Below are positions 1 through 6,481 of a stretch of 10,000 nucleotides of DNA, in pieces. Each line of letters begins with the position of its first letter. Position 1 is the stretch's first letter. Below the pieces are notes generated by a model. The model did not search any database, was not told the DNA's origin, and was given only the letters and a program-made list of their open reading frames with translations. The stretch is from NCBI GenBank assembly GCA_020216745.1, contig JAIWNQ010000017.1:1-10000 (forward strand). Reading direction: 5' to 3'. The translations under genes and the position numbers were made by a program. Source of the DNA: Candidatus Hydrogenedens sp. (lineage in GTDB: Bacteria > Hydrogenedentota > Hydrogenedentia > Hydrogenedentales > Hydrogenedentaceae).

Positions 1-302
1 CGAAGGGTCACTTTGTCTTCCGATAAGTCAACAACCGTTCCGTACATTCCTCCTGTAGTAACGACCTTGTCTCCTTTTGTTAAAGCATTTAACATTTCTC
101 GCCGTTCTTTTTCCCGTTTTTGTTGGGGACGTATCATCAAAAAATACATGATAGCAATAAACGCTAAAATCATTGGTAGCATACTGCCCCAGGGACTCGG
201 CGTTGCTGTTGTGGTTGATGTCTGTTGTCCTGCCTCCTGTGCAGTTTTTGCGACTTCAGCAGGGACAGCCTCTTCCACCTGTGCAAAAAGAAACCGCCAC
301 AT
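1..302 (-). CDS. yajC: Preprotein translocase subunit YajC (3' end cut off by window edge)
   Basis: This is a small single-pass inner-membrane protein that associates with SecDF-YidC and the SecYEG translocon and helps protein export. The visible part is 100 full codons plus two bases. A short N-terminal stretch (residues 1-8) leads into a Gln/Thr/Ala/Pro-rich linker (about 15-37). One transmembrane helix follows (about 41-57), and then the YajC hallmark IRPQQKREKE (57-66) and the small cytosolic domain with KGDKVVTTGGMYGTV (76-90). The hallmark and length match E. coli YajC, although the N-terminal linker here is longer. The ATG at 302 is preceded by AAAGGA at good spacing. The gene lies 52 bases downstream of tgt on the same strand, the usual tgt-yajC order, so they are probably co-transcribed and secD/secF may follow beyond the edge. 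Identification is secure. Confidence 0.95.
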   Translation of the reverse strand, partial: MWRFLFAQVEEAVPAEVAKTAQEAGQQTSTTTATPSPWGSMLPMILAFIAIMYFLMIRPQQKREKERREMLNALTKGDKVVTTGGMYGTVVDLSEDKVTL

Positions 303-354
303 TTACTATTCCTTTCGTGTTATTTAAAAATAAAAAAATAAAATAATAAACCTT

Positions 355-1494
355 TTACTCTATGACCTCTGATTTCCCTATATTATACTTGGAAAAGAAG
401 TCATTATAAAAATCGAGATATCGGTCTTCCCGAATAGCCTGACGAATCTTTTCGAATAATTTTAACATAAAATAGACGTTATGCAATGTATTTAATCGAA
501 AAGCCAGAATTTCCTTTGCTTTATACAAATGATTCAAATATGCACGAGTATATCGTGTACATACGGGACAATTACATTCGCCATCTATCGGCGTGAAGTC
601 GCGAACAAACCGTGCATTTCGTATATTTAATTTTCCGTGAGATGTAAAAAGGCAACCATTTCTTGCATTTCGGGTCGGCATAACACAGTCAAACATATCC
701 ACTCCGCACCGAATAGCCCATAACACATCCTCTGGTGCACCTACTCCCATTAAATATCTCGGTTTGTTTTCAGGTAGTAGTTTTGCGGAAAGTTCTGTTA
801 TTTTATGTCTCTCTTCGTCTGTTTCCCCTACACTTACACCACCAATTGCAAAACCTGGAAAATCAATCGGACATAATTCCTCCGCACATTTTTCTCGCAA
901 ATCTTCATATACACTCCCTTGTAAGATACCAAACAATTGTGAATAGGTTTGTTCACTCCGTTCCTTCCAATATTCGAAACCTTTTTTCTCCCAAACAATT
1001 GTTCTCCGCATTGATTTTTCTGCATCTTTATGTGAGACAGGATATGGGGTACACTCATCAAAACTCATGATAATATCTGCCCCTATATCCATTTGGAACT
1101 GAATCATTTTTTCAGGTGTAATATGATGTCGGGAGCCGTCAATATGACTTTGGAAAATAACCCCTTCCTGTGTAACCTTATTGAGATGTGCTAAACTAAA
1201 AAGTTGGAACCCTCCAGAATCTGTCAAAATGGGCTTATTCCAGCTCATAAAGGAATGAACACCACCTGCCATCGATAACGTTTCAAGGCCAGGTCGCAAA
1301 TAAAGATGGTACGCATTGCAAAGAATAATAGTTGTCCCTATGCTCTCCAATTCCTCCTGTGTCAGGGCTTTGACAGAAGCCTGTGTACCCACAGGCATAA
1401 ATACAGGAATTTCCACTTCTCCATGGGCTACATGTATTTTCCCTGTTCTTGCATTCGAATTTTTATCTTTATGTTCTATTTGAAAAAACATCAT
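355..1494 (-). CDS. tgt: Queuine tRNA-ribosyltransferase (tRNA-guanine transglycosylase)
   Basis: The enzyme exchanges guanine 34 of tRNAs with GUN anticodons (Asp, Asn, His, Tyr) for preQ1 in the queuosine pathway, in the cytoplasm. The 379-residue length is normal for bacterial TGT. Visible signatures are TDSGGFQ (91-97, with general base D92), the substrate pocket SFDECTPYP (144-152), ILQGS (190-194), GGVSVGE (218-224), and DMFDCVMPTRNARNG (266-280), whose D269 matches the catalytic nucleophile. The zinc site is complete: C307, C309, C312 and H338, with the family spacing CxCxxC-25-H. Two ATG codons in tandem (1494 and 1491) could start it, and neither has a clear Shine-Dalgarno sequence, so the start is uncertain by one residue. 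yajC lies directly downstream. No defect is visible. Confidence 0.97.
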   Translation of the reverse strand: MMFFQIEHKDKNSNARTGKIHVAHGEVEIPVFMPVGTQASVKALTQEELESIGTTIILCNAYHLYLRPGLETLSMAGGVHSFMSWNKPILTDSGGFQLFSLAHLNKVTQEGVIFQSHIDGSRHHITPEKMIQFQMDIGADIIMSFDECTPYPVSHKDAEKSMRRTIVWEKKGFEYWKERSEQTYSQLFGILQGSVYEDLREKCAEELCPIDFPGFAIGGVSVGETDEERHKITELSAKLLPENKPRYLMGVGAPEDVLWAIRCGVDMFDCVMPTRNARNGCLFTSHGKLNIRNARFVRDFTPIDGECNCPVCTRYTRAYLNHLYKAKEILAFRLNTLHNVYFMLKLFEKIRQAIREDRYLDFYNDFFSKYNIGKSEVIE

Positions 1495-1559
1495 AAAATC
1501 TAATTTTGTATTGAAAATATTTATAAATTTTTGTTTTCCTCTCTTTGCCTGCCCAAAGC

Positions 1560-1565
1560 ATTATA
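1560..1565 (-). promoter_or_regulatory. Candidate -10 box for tgt-yajC
   Basis: On the minus strand the spacer between the C45 hydrolase gene and tgt holds a perfect TATAAT. It lies about 65 bases upstream of the tgt start. The hexamer 17 bases further upstream (TTTTAG) is a poor -35 match, so this rests mainly on the -10. The resulting leader would be about 60 bases and AT-rich, with an AGAGAGGA stretch that has no start codon at normal distance. Confidence 0.35.
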
Positions 1566-1660
1566 GTTTAATAAAATAATAACTAAAAAATCAATACACT
1601 AATTTGCCCTATGAATGCTCTAATATTTTATTAGTACGAATAAACTTTCATATATAGGGT

Positions 1661-3124
1661 TTAAAACCACTGTTTCATGTCAAGTTTTGTGTAGGGACAA
1701 TGAGACGCAGTTACTATAGGATTGTTCTGTGCAATTGATGCATAAATAATAAGATTTTTGGGGTCAAACACACAGGAGTGAAGCGTTTCTGGATTATGGA
1801 CAGGTCCATTTGCAAGCCATTCCATTGCTGTTTGGATAGTAATAGGACCTTTGCCATCTTGGGACTGGAACTGTTTACCTAACCAGTCATACCGCTGGTA
1901 AGTGTTATGATTGGTAAACAGGAACAGCACCAGTTTGAACTGTTCCCATGTTTCAATATGTAGAGGTGGCTTAATCAAAGGTCCAACACGCTTGGCTAAT
2001 GCAACCAATCCCTCTTTACTTACAGGATGGTTGGTGCGACGTATCATATCTGGTAATCCGTAATGTTTCGTTTCATCATTTTCTTTTGGGTCATTAGGTC
2101 CATAAACATTTTTAATCGCAGGGTCTGACTCTATACATCTCGCAGTATTTGTCTTTGCATCCGCAATTGTATAATTCCAACCAGTGCCTTCTGGTCCTTT
2201 TAGCACCACATCTACTACTTTATCCAGAGTATCCTGTTCCAACATTATCCGCACGGTAATAAAACATGGGCGACCATCAAAGGTGCTATTGGAATTTGGG
2301 AGTGTTGCCTGGCCTACTGATATTTGGTGTGCGTTCATACCTGTCAAACTACCTAATCCACCAGCCCATCCCATAAGCATGTATGGTTTAACTCCATCCG
2401 TGGGGTGATAAACAAAGATAACCGCATCATCTTGAGCATCACGTTGGCAACTCCAGTCGAGATTGCGTGCATGTAGTATTCTGCCATCTTCTGTCCATTT
2501 GCCCCAGAATGCAAAGTTTGTGCATTGAGGTCCTGATGTCAAATCTGTTTTACTTACTGCATGCACCTCAGGTGAATCTGGCGAGAATCCTTTACCACTT
2601 TCAGGAGGGCTATCAGGTGGAAAATGAAGAATTTCTGCAACGGTTGTGCCTAATAGAAGTTCTTCTAAAGAAATATCGGTTATTCCTGCCTTTTTCAACC
2701 CATCAATAATACCTTGTGCTTCTTCGAGAAATCGTTCTGGGATATGTTTTACCATTCGAGCAGATTGGGCGTATGCATACTCTGGGGTATATCCTCGATC
2801 CCACAACGCCTTTTTAATATATCCTGTTTTAAATACATGGTGAATATTTTTTGCCAACATGCGACCATGCTGTACACCCATATCGTAATATGACCCTTCA
2901 AGCACGCACAGTTTTAATTCCCCTACTTGATATAGTGTCCCTTTCCCCTCCTTATCCAATTCTTTTACTTCTGGGTTCTCAATAATCTTTGGAACAAACC
3001 ATGTTTCCGTTTTTTGCGAAGGAGATTCTTCACCATAAATACAGTAAGGTAAAAAAATAAGATAAAGGGATACAATAAACAACAACAAAAAATTACGGGA
3101 TTCTTTAACAAACAACTGTTTCAT
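1661..3124 (-). CDS. Exported C45/AAT-family autoproteolytic acyltransferase or amidohydrolase
   Basis: This is an N-terminal-nucleophile hydrolase of the acyl-CoA:6-aminopenicillanate acyltransferase (AAT, MEROPS C45) type. Such enzymes self-cleave to expose a cysteine and then cut or form amide bonds. I chose the ATG at 3124 (487 residues) over a GTG eight codons upstream because AGAAAGGAA precedes the ATG at proper spacing. The N-terminus is a Sec signal peptide: Lys/Arg region, then a hydrophobic core at about 13-30, with likely cleavage after IYG. Numbering from that ATG, GSYYDMGVQHG (77-87) is the N-terminal motif and GPQCTNFAFWG (198-208) carries the presumed nucleophile C201. RNLDW (220-224), LTGMNAHQISVG (260-271) and RTNHP (363-367) are further family blocks, and SCVFDPKN (450-457) lies near the C-terminus. 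It has no same-strand partner close by (166 bases to tgt). The family is clear, but the substrate (penicillin-like, N-acyl amino acid or other amide) cannot be told. Confidence 0.85.
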   Translation of the reverse strand: MKQLFVKESRNFLLLFIVSLYLIFLPYCIYGEESPSQKTETWFVPKIIENPEVKELDKEGKGTLYQVGELKLCVLEGSYYDMGVQHGRMLAKNIHHVFKTGYIKKALWDRGYTPEYAYAQSARMVKHIPERFLEEAQGIIDGLKKAGITDISLEELLLGTTVAEILHFPPDSPPESGKGFSPDSPEVHAVSKTDLTSGPQCTNFAFWGKWTEDGRILHARNLDWSCQRDAQDDAVIFVYHPTDGVKPYMLMGWAGGLGSLTGMNAHQISVGQATLPNSNSTFDGRPCFITVRIMLEQDTLDKVVDVVLKGPEGTGWNYTIADAKTNTARCIESDPAIKNVYGPNDPKENDETKHYGLPDMIRRTNHPVSKEGLVALAKRVGPLIKPPLHIETWEQFKLVLFLFTNHNTYQRYDWLGKQFQSQDGKGPITIQTAMEWLANGPVHNPETLHSCVFDPKNLIIYASIAQNNPIVTASHCPYTKLDMKQWF

Positions 3125-3232
3125 AAATACTTTCCTTTCTAAAGCCACTCACTTTTTTTATTTTAATGACTTCTGAACAAAAATAATCGTTTCATGAACT
3201 TTATGATTATTAATTGTTATGAAGAACAGAAA

Positions 3233-3329
3233 ATACTTACAAATATTGCCATGTCAATGTATAACTATTTTTCATTTATTTATACATCAACAAATTATTC
3301 TTTGATTGTTAAAAGGATTTTGTAAGTAT
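3233..3329. repeat. Separated 11-bp inverted repeat, possible operator pair
   Basis: ATACTTACAAA at 3233-3243 is matched by its exact reverse complement TTTGTAAGTAT at 3319-3329, centre to centre about 86 bases apart. The right arm ends 11 bases before the candidate -35 of the plus-strand operon. Two inverted sites flanking the middle of a divergent spacer could bind one dimer by looping or two separate proteins. In such AT-rich DNA a chance match is possible, though not very likely for 11 bases in this short a region. Confidence 0.35.
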
Positions 3330-3339
3330 AAGGTCTCAA

Positions 3340-3369
3340 TTGTTAATGATAATTTGTTTTATATACAAT
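3340..3369 (+). promoter_or_regulatory. Candidate sigma-70-type promoter for the three-gene operon
   Basis: TTGTTA (3340-3345, four of six to TTGACA) is followed after 18 bases by TACAAT (3364-3369, five of six to TATAAT). An overlapping TATACA at 3362-3367 gives a 16-base spacer instead. Either would place the transcript start about 30-35 bases before the ATG at 3409. Confidence 0.45.
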
Positions 3370-3408
3370 ATTCTCTACATGTACAAAACAAATAAGGTTT
3401 ATTAAATT

Positions 3409-4437
3409 ATGAAAGGTTTAAGAGGAGACATTTTATTAATATTAATGGTTATGATGCTCTTTCCCATGTTTGCGTTTTCTGCTGAGACAGACCAGTATTT
3501 AACGTGGGGCATAGAATTAAAAGATTCTGCGGACAAATTAAACAAATATTTCAATGACACATTGTCGGATTATCTTGAAAAAGTAAACAAACGAGCAAAA
3601 CCTATTGAAGACACAGAGGAACTTACGGTAGCCATTTATTATCATTTCTTCCAGTTTTTAGGCTGGTCTCGATTTCGCACATTCATCCGACACGACCCAG
3701 AAATTGAGAAGTATCCCAACATGAGTATTGGAGCAAGGAAGTATCAAAGGATGAGTATCCATCGAGGTTTTGCCTTCCCCTATATTTTGCCGATGGCACG
3801 GACAATTCGTGTTGGAGATATTTATTTTGGTATTGATAAGATGTGTCATTTCCTTGGTTTTGGCAGGCGGTACTATCAAAAATACTGTGAATATATTAAG
3901 GAGGGTTTATCAGAAGAAGAAGCGATGCGGAAGGTTGTGCTTTGGGGGGTGGTTCATGAAGATAATTTAGTAGGCAAATTGGTTGATGGTATATTTTCGC
4001 ATGGTGACCTTGAAGCAAATTTTCAAGGATTCTGTCTTGCTCGTGACCTTTGTGGTGGAAACCCTCCATATATTGAAAGAGTGGATGGAAAATGGAAGTT
4101 AGTGCGTCCAATCGATTTAAGGAACTACATTACGCCTGGCTTCGATGAGTCATACAACAATTCCCATTTCTGGGCAATGCGTAAACGGATTGTATTACGT
4201 ATCTTAACCAATGAATATTGCGACAAATTGCAGTTGCCAGAGGTTCAGAAAAGATTTGAACAGTATAAAAAATATGAACTGAGTTTTTCTCAAAAAGTGA
4301 TTCAAGAATATTTTGAGAAGAAAGGTAAGAATCCACAAAAAGAACAATCCATTTATACATTGTGCTTGAAAAAACATGAGAAACAAACTCCTATGGAGGA
4401 GGTGCATTGCCACTCCATAGATAATAAACATAGCTAA
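3409..4437 (+). CDS. Exported protein of unknown function with conserved-looking DKxxHF and FSHGDLEAN motifs
   Basis: I cannot name this 342-residue protein. Residues 1-24 form a clear Sec signal peptide, with likely cleavage after FAFSA near 25, so the mature protein is periplasmic or exported. It has no later membrane segment. The centre holds a polar motif series that resembles a buried active or metal site: GIDKMCHF (141-148: D143, K144, H147), GVVHEDNLVGK (180-190: H183, E184, D185) and FSHGDLEANFQG (196-207: H198, D200, E202, N204), then PGFDESYNNSHF (243-254). My loose recollection is that similar DK-HF plus DLEAN proteins occur as hypothetical exported proteins in other Gram-negative bacteria. 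The C-terminus (about 275-342) is Lys/Glu-rich and helical in character. The start has only a weak AAGG about 11 bases upstream. It is first in an operon with the ROK kinase (29-base gap) and an exported nucleoside hydrolase. A hydrolase role is possible but unproven. Confidence 0.85.
   Translation: MKGLRGDILLILMVMMLFPMFAFSAETDQYLTWGIELKDSADKLNKYFNDTLSDYLEKVNKRAKPIEDTEELTVAIYYHFFQFLGWSRFRTFIRHDPEIEKYPNMSIGARKYQRMSIHRGFAFPYILPMARTIRVGDIYFGIDKMCHFLGFGRRYYQKYCEYIKEGLSEEEAMRKVVLWGVVHEDNLVGKLVDGIFSHGDLEANFQGFCLARDLCGGNPPYIERVDGKWKLVRPIDLRNYITPGFDESYNNSHFWAMRKRIVLRILTNEYCDKLQLPEVQKRFEQYKKYELSFSQKVIQEYFEKKGKNPQKEQSIYTLCLKKHEKQTPMEEVHCHSIDNKHS
4391..4420 (+). other. Stem-loop at the 3' end of the unknown exported gene
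   Basis: CTATGGAG (4391-4398) pairs with CTCCATAG (4413-4420), an 8-bp perfect stem. The 14-base loop can add a short GG/CC pairing. It lies inside the last codons of the gene, about 35 bases before the ribosome binding site of the ROK kinase gene, and no U-run follows, so it is not an intrinsic terminator. It might stabilise mRNA ends or tune the downstream gene, but stems of this size also occur by chance. Confidence 0.3.
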
Positions 4438-4466
4438 AAGGTCACTGATATAAGGGGACATTAACT

Positions 4467-5420
4467 ATGTTCATAGGTATAGAAATTGGTGGCACAAAGT
4501 TACAAGTAGCGGTGGGTGATGAAAAAGGAAATATCCACACTTTAGAGCGGTGCAAGGTTCTATCGGGCTGGCAATCTCAGGATATTCTGGATTGGGTTAC
4601 AGAAACAACCCACACCATGATAAAAAAATCTACACAGGAAGGTAGAACAATCAGGGCAATAGGTATCGGCTTTGGTGGTCCAATAAATAGCAATAATGGA
4701 ACAGTTCTGGTCTCTCATCAAATAAGTGGTTGGGAAGGTTTCCCCCTAAAAAAATGGTTTGAGGACAAATGTGATTTACCAACAATTGTTGCAAATGATG
4801 CTAATTCCGCGGGTTGGGCTGAATATTGTTGTGGACGAGGACGTGGTACAAAAAACTTCTTTTATATGAATATCGGAAGTGGTATCGGTGGAGCACTAAT
4901 TATCGACGGGAAACTTTATGACGGTCAGGGTTTCGGTGCTGGTGAGATTGGGCATACGTATGTTCCTGATTGGACAAAAGAGGGGGCTGGTGTGTTTGAT
5001 AAACTTGAAAATATATGTTCTGGCTGGAATATTGAACGGCGATTAACTAAACAAGGATATGTCCCAGAAGATAGTGCTTTATGGAAACATGTTGATGGTA
5101 AGGTATCCCAATTAAATTGCGTTCTTTTGGGCAAGTATGCAATGCAGGGTGACCCATTCGCCTGTGAGGAATTGGATCGTATTGCTCAATCCTTAGGGTT
5201 AGCGATTTCTAACGTTATTACATTATTCCATCCCGAACGAATCGCTTTGGGGGGAGGAGTGTCTCTAATAGGGGAACCGTTATTGTCCCGTATCCGAGAA
5301 CGTGTAGATGAACTCGTTTTTATGCCATTCCGATATCGTTATGAAATTAGTTCATGCGAATTAGGTGAAAATGTTGTTGTTGTAGGTGCTTTATTGCTTG
5401 CTGGACAAGTACCCCAATAA
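4467..5420 (+). CDS. ROK-family sugar kinase (cytoplasmic), zinc-cysteine motif absent
   Basis: ROK proteins phosphorylate hexoses or amino sugars with ATP (glucose, fructose, allose, N-acetylglucosamine, N-acetylmannosamine). This one is 317 residues, normal for a kinase and with no helix-turn-helix domain, so it is not a ROK repressor. Visible blocks are the N-terminal phosphate loop IGIEIGGTK (3-11), IGIGFGGPIN (65-74), VANDANSAGWAE (108-119) with catalytic D111, NIGSGIGGALIIDGK (135-149) and GAGEIGHTYV (157-166) with E160 and H163 for sugar binding. The CxCGxxGCxE zinc motif that normally follows GEIGH is missing. The aligned stretch DKLENICSGW keeps only the final glutamate (E181). GGGVSLIGEPLL (about 262-273) is the C-terminal ATP-domain motif. 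AAGGGGA precedes the ATG well. No signal peptide is present. Sugar specificity cannot be assigned; the neighbouring exported nucleoside hydrolase suggests a link to ribose or another scavenged sugar. Confidence 0.9.
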   Translation: MFIGIEIGGTKLQVAVGDEKGNIHTLERCKVLSGWQSQDILDWVTETTHTMIKKSTQEGRTIRAIGIGFGGPINSNNGTVLVSHQISGWEGFPLKKWFEDKCDLPTIVANDANSAGWAEYCCGRGRGTKNFFYMNIGSGIGGALIIDGKLYDGQGFGAGEIGHTYVPDWTKEGAGVFDKLENICSGWNIERRLTKQGYVPEDSALWKHVDGKVSQLNCVLLGKYAMQGDPFACEELDRIAQSLGLAISNVITLFHPERIALGGGVSLIGEPLLSRIRERVDELVFMPFRYRYEISSCELGENVVVVGALLLAGQVPQ

Positions 5421-5443
5421 TTTTATAGATAAGGAGATACATA

Positions 5444-6388
5444 ATGAAATATTTACTCAGTTTATTTTTATGTTTGTTGTGTTGGAACGTGATGGCTCTG
5501 CCTGAGGTTATTCTGGATACAGACATTGGCGATGACATCGATGATACATGGGCACTCATGTTCCTTTTAGGCTCGGAAAAGGTCGATTTAAAATTGATAG
5601 TAACTGCCTGTGATGATACGGAGACAAAGATAAAATTGGTAGCGAAAATGTTAGAACGTGTGGGAAAAACGGAAATTCCTATTGGAATCGGTGTAAAAAC
5701 AAGTGATAAAAAGATAAATCAAGAACAGTGGATTGAAAACTATTCGTTAGACACATATAAAGGAACTATTTATAAAAATGGTGTCGAGAAAATGGTAGAG
5801 CAAATCCGTAACGCAAAAGATACGGTAATCTTGTGTGTTATAGGACCGATGATGAATATAGCAAAAGCGTTAGAATTAGCCCCTGATATTGCGGAGAAAG
5901 CTCGGGTTGTATCTATGGCTGGTAGTGTATATCGTGGATATGGAGGGAAGAAACAACGAGATTGTGAATACAACATCTGCCGAGACGTAGAAAGTGCCAA
6001 AAAAGTATTTTCCGCTCCATGGAATATTACCATTATACCGTTAGATACATGCGGGACAATTATTCTTAAAGAAGAACGTTATCAGGCTGTAGAAAATTCT
6101 AAATCGCCATTGGCTCAAGTCGTTATCGAAAACTACAATATATGGACAAACCGAAAACACTATCCGCAGAATGAGAGTAGCGTTTTATATGATACCCTTG
6201 CCATTTATTGTATTTGGGCAGAGGATGTAGTAGAGATGAAAACAATTCCGTTAATTATAGATAACGAAGGGAAAACGTGTCCCGATGAGAAAGGCGAACC
6301 TGTTCGTTGTGCAGTAGAATGGAAAGACAAAGAACAATACGAAACCATCCTTATAGAGACACTTACGGGGACGATTAAGAAACCGTGA
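5444..6388 (+). CDS. Exported inosine-uridine-type nucleoside hydrolase
   Basis: Nucleoside hydrolases cut the N-glycosidic bond of ribonucleosides, giving ribose and a free base, with a calcium ion held by an Asp cluster. The protein is 314 residues. Residues 1-18 form a signal peptide with likely cleavage after NVMA, so this copy works outside the cytoplasm. The N-terminal cluster is DTDIGDDIDDTWAL (25-38), the longer DxDxGxDxDD variant. GPMMNIAKAL (134-143) is the substrate-loop motif, EYNICRDVESAKKVF (175-189) matches EFN-x-x-x-DP-x-AA, and LYDTLAI (248-254) supplies the C-terminal Asp (D250). The position before this Asp is Tyr (Y249) where the classical protozoan enzyme has His. AAGGAGAT precedes the ATG at good spacing. 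It is third in an operon, 23 bases after the ROK kinase gene. Base specificity is unknown. Confidence 0.9.
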   Translation: MKYLLSLFLCLLCWNVMALPEVILDTDIGDDIDDTWALMFLLGSEKVDLKLIVTACDDTETKIKLVAKMLERVGKTEIPIGIGVKTSDKKINQEQWIENYSLDTYKGTIYKNGVEKMVEQIRNAKDTVILCVIGPMMNIAKALELAPDIAEKARVVSMAGSVYRGYGGKKQRDCEYNICRDVESAKKVFSAPWNITIIPLDTCGTIILKEERYQAVENSKSPLAQVVIENYNIWTNRKHYPQNESSVLYDTLAIYCIWAEDVVEMKTIPLIIDNEGKTCPDEKGEPVRCAVEWKDKEQYETILIETLTGTIKKP

Positions 6389-6481
6389 GTAGGCTAATTA
6401 AAATACACTTTTACTTTTGAAAAGTTTTTTACTCTTCCCCTACTTAAGAGGTAAATCATACTCTCAGATATATTTTAACAT

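Larger units (their letters stand above)
3125..3408. other. Divergent intergenic spacer
   Basis: This AT-rich spacer of 284 bases separates the minus-strand C45 hydrolase gene from the plus-strand three-gene operon, and so should hold promoters in both directions. I see no ORF with a ribosome binding site and no tRNA-like fold. It contains a separated 11-bp inverted repeat (3233-3243 and 3319-3329) and one reasonable plus-strand promoter (3340-3369). I did not find a convincing minus-strand promoter. Confidence 0.6.

Noticed and set aside
13..327. Plus-strand 104-codon ORF over yajC
   Set aside because: It is antisense to a clear YajC coding frame, has no recognisable motif, and has low-complexity Ser/Thr/Val content typical of a shadow frame.
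1620..1634. CTAATA-TTT-TATTAG hairpin after the C45 hydrolase gene
   Set aside because: The 6-bp stem is almost all A and T and has no proper U-run; such words are expected by chance in this spacer.
3125..3148. GTG start eight codons upstream of the C45 hydrolase ATG
   Set aside because: AGAAAGGAA lies between the two starts and fits the ATG at 3124, and the signal peptide n-region (MKQLFVK) begins there, so the shorter protein is preferred.
4204..4461. Minus-strand 85-codon ORF over the end of the unknown gene
   Set aside because: It is Phe/Leu/Ile-rich only because it reads antisense to a Lys/Glu-rich coding end; no ribosome binding site or partner gene supports it.
6407..6451. Terminator between the convergent nucleoside hydrolase and asparaginase genes
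   Set aside because: ACTTTTGAAAAGT followed by T residues looks suggestive, but with a real loop only four AT-rich pairs remain. The nearby CTCTT/AAGAG stem is five pairs without a T-run. Neither is strong enough to call.
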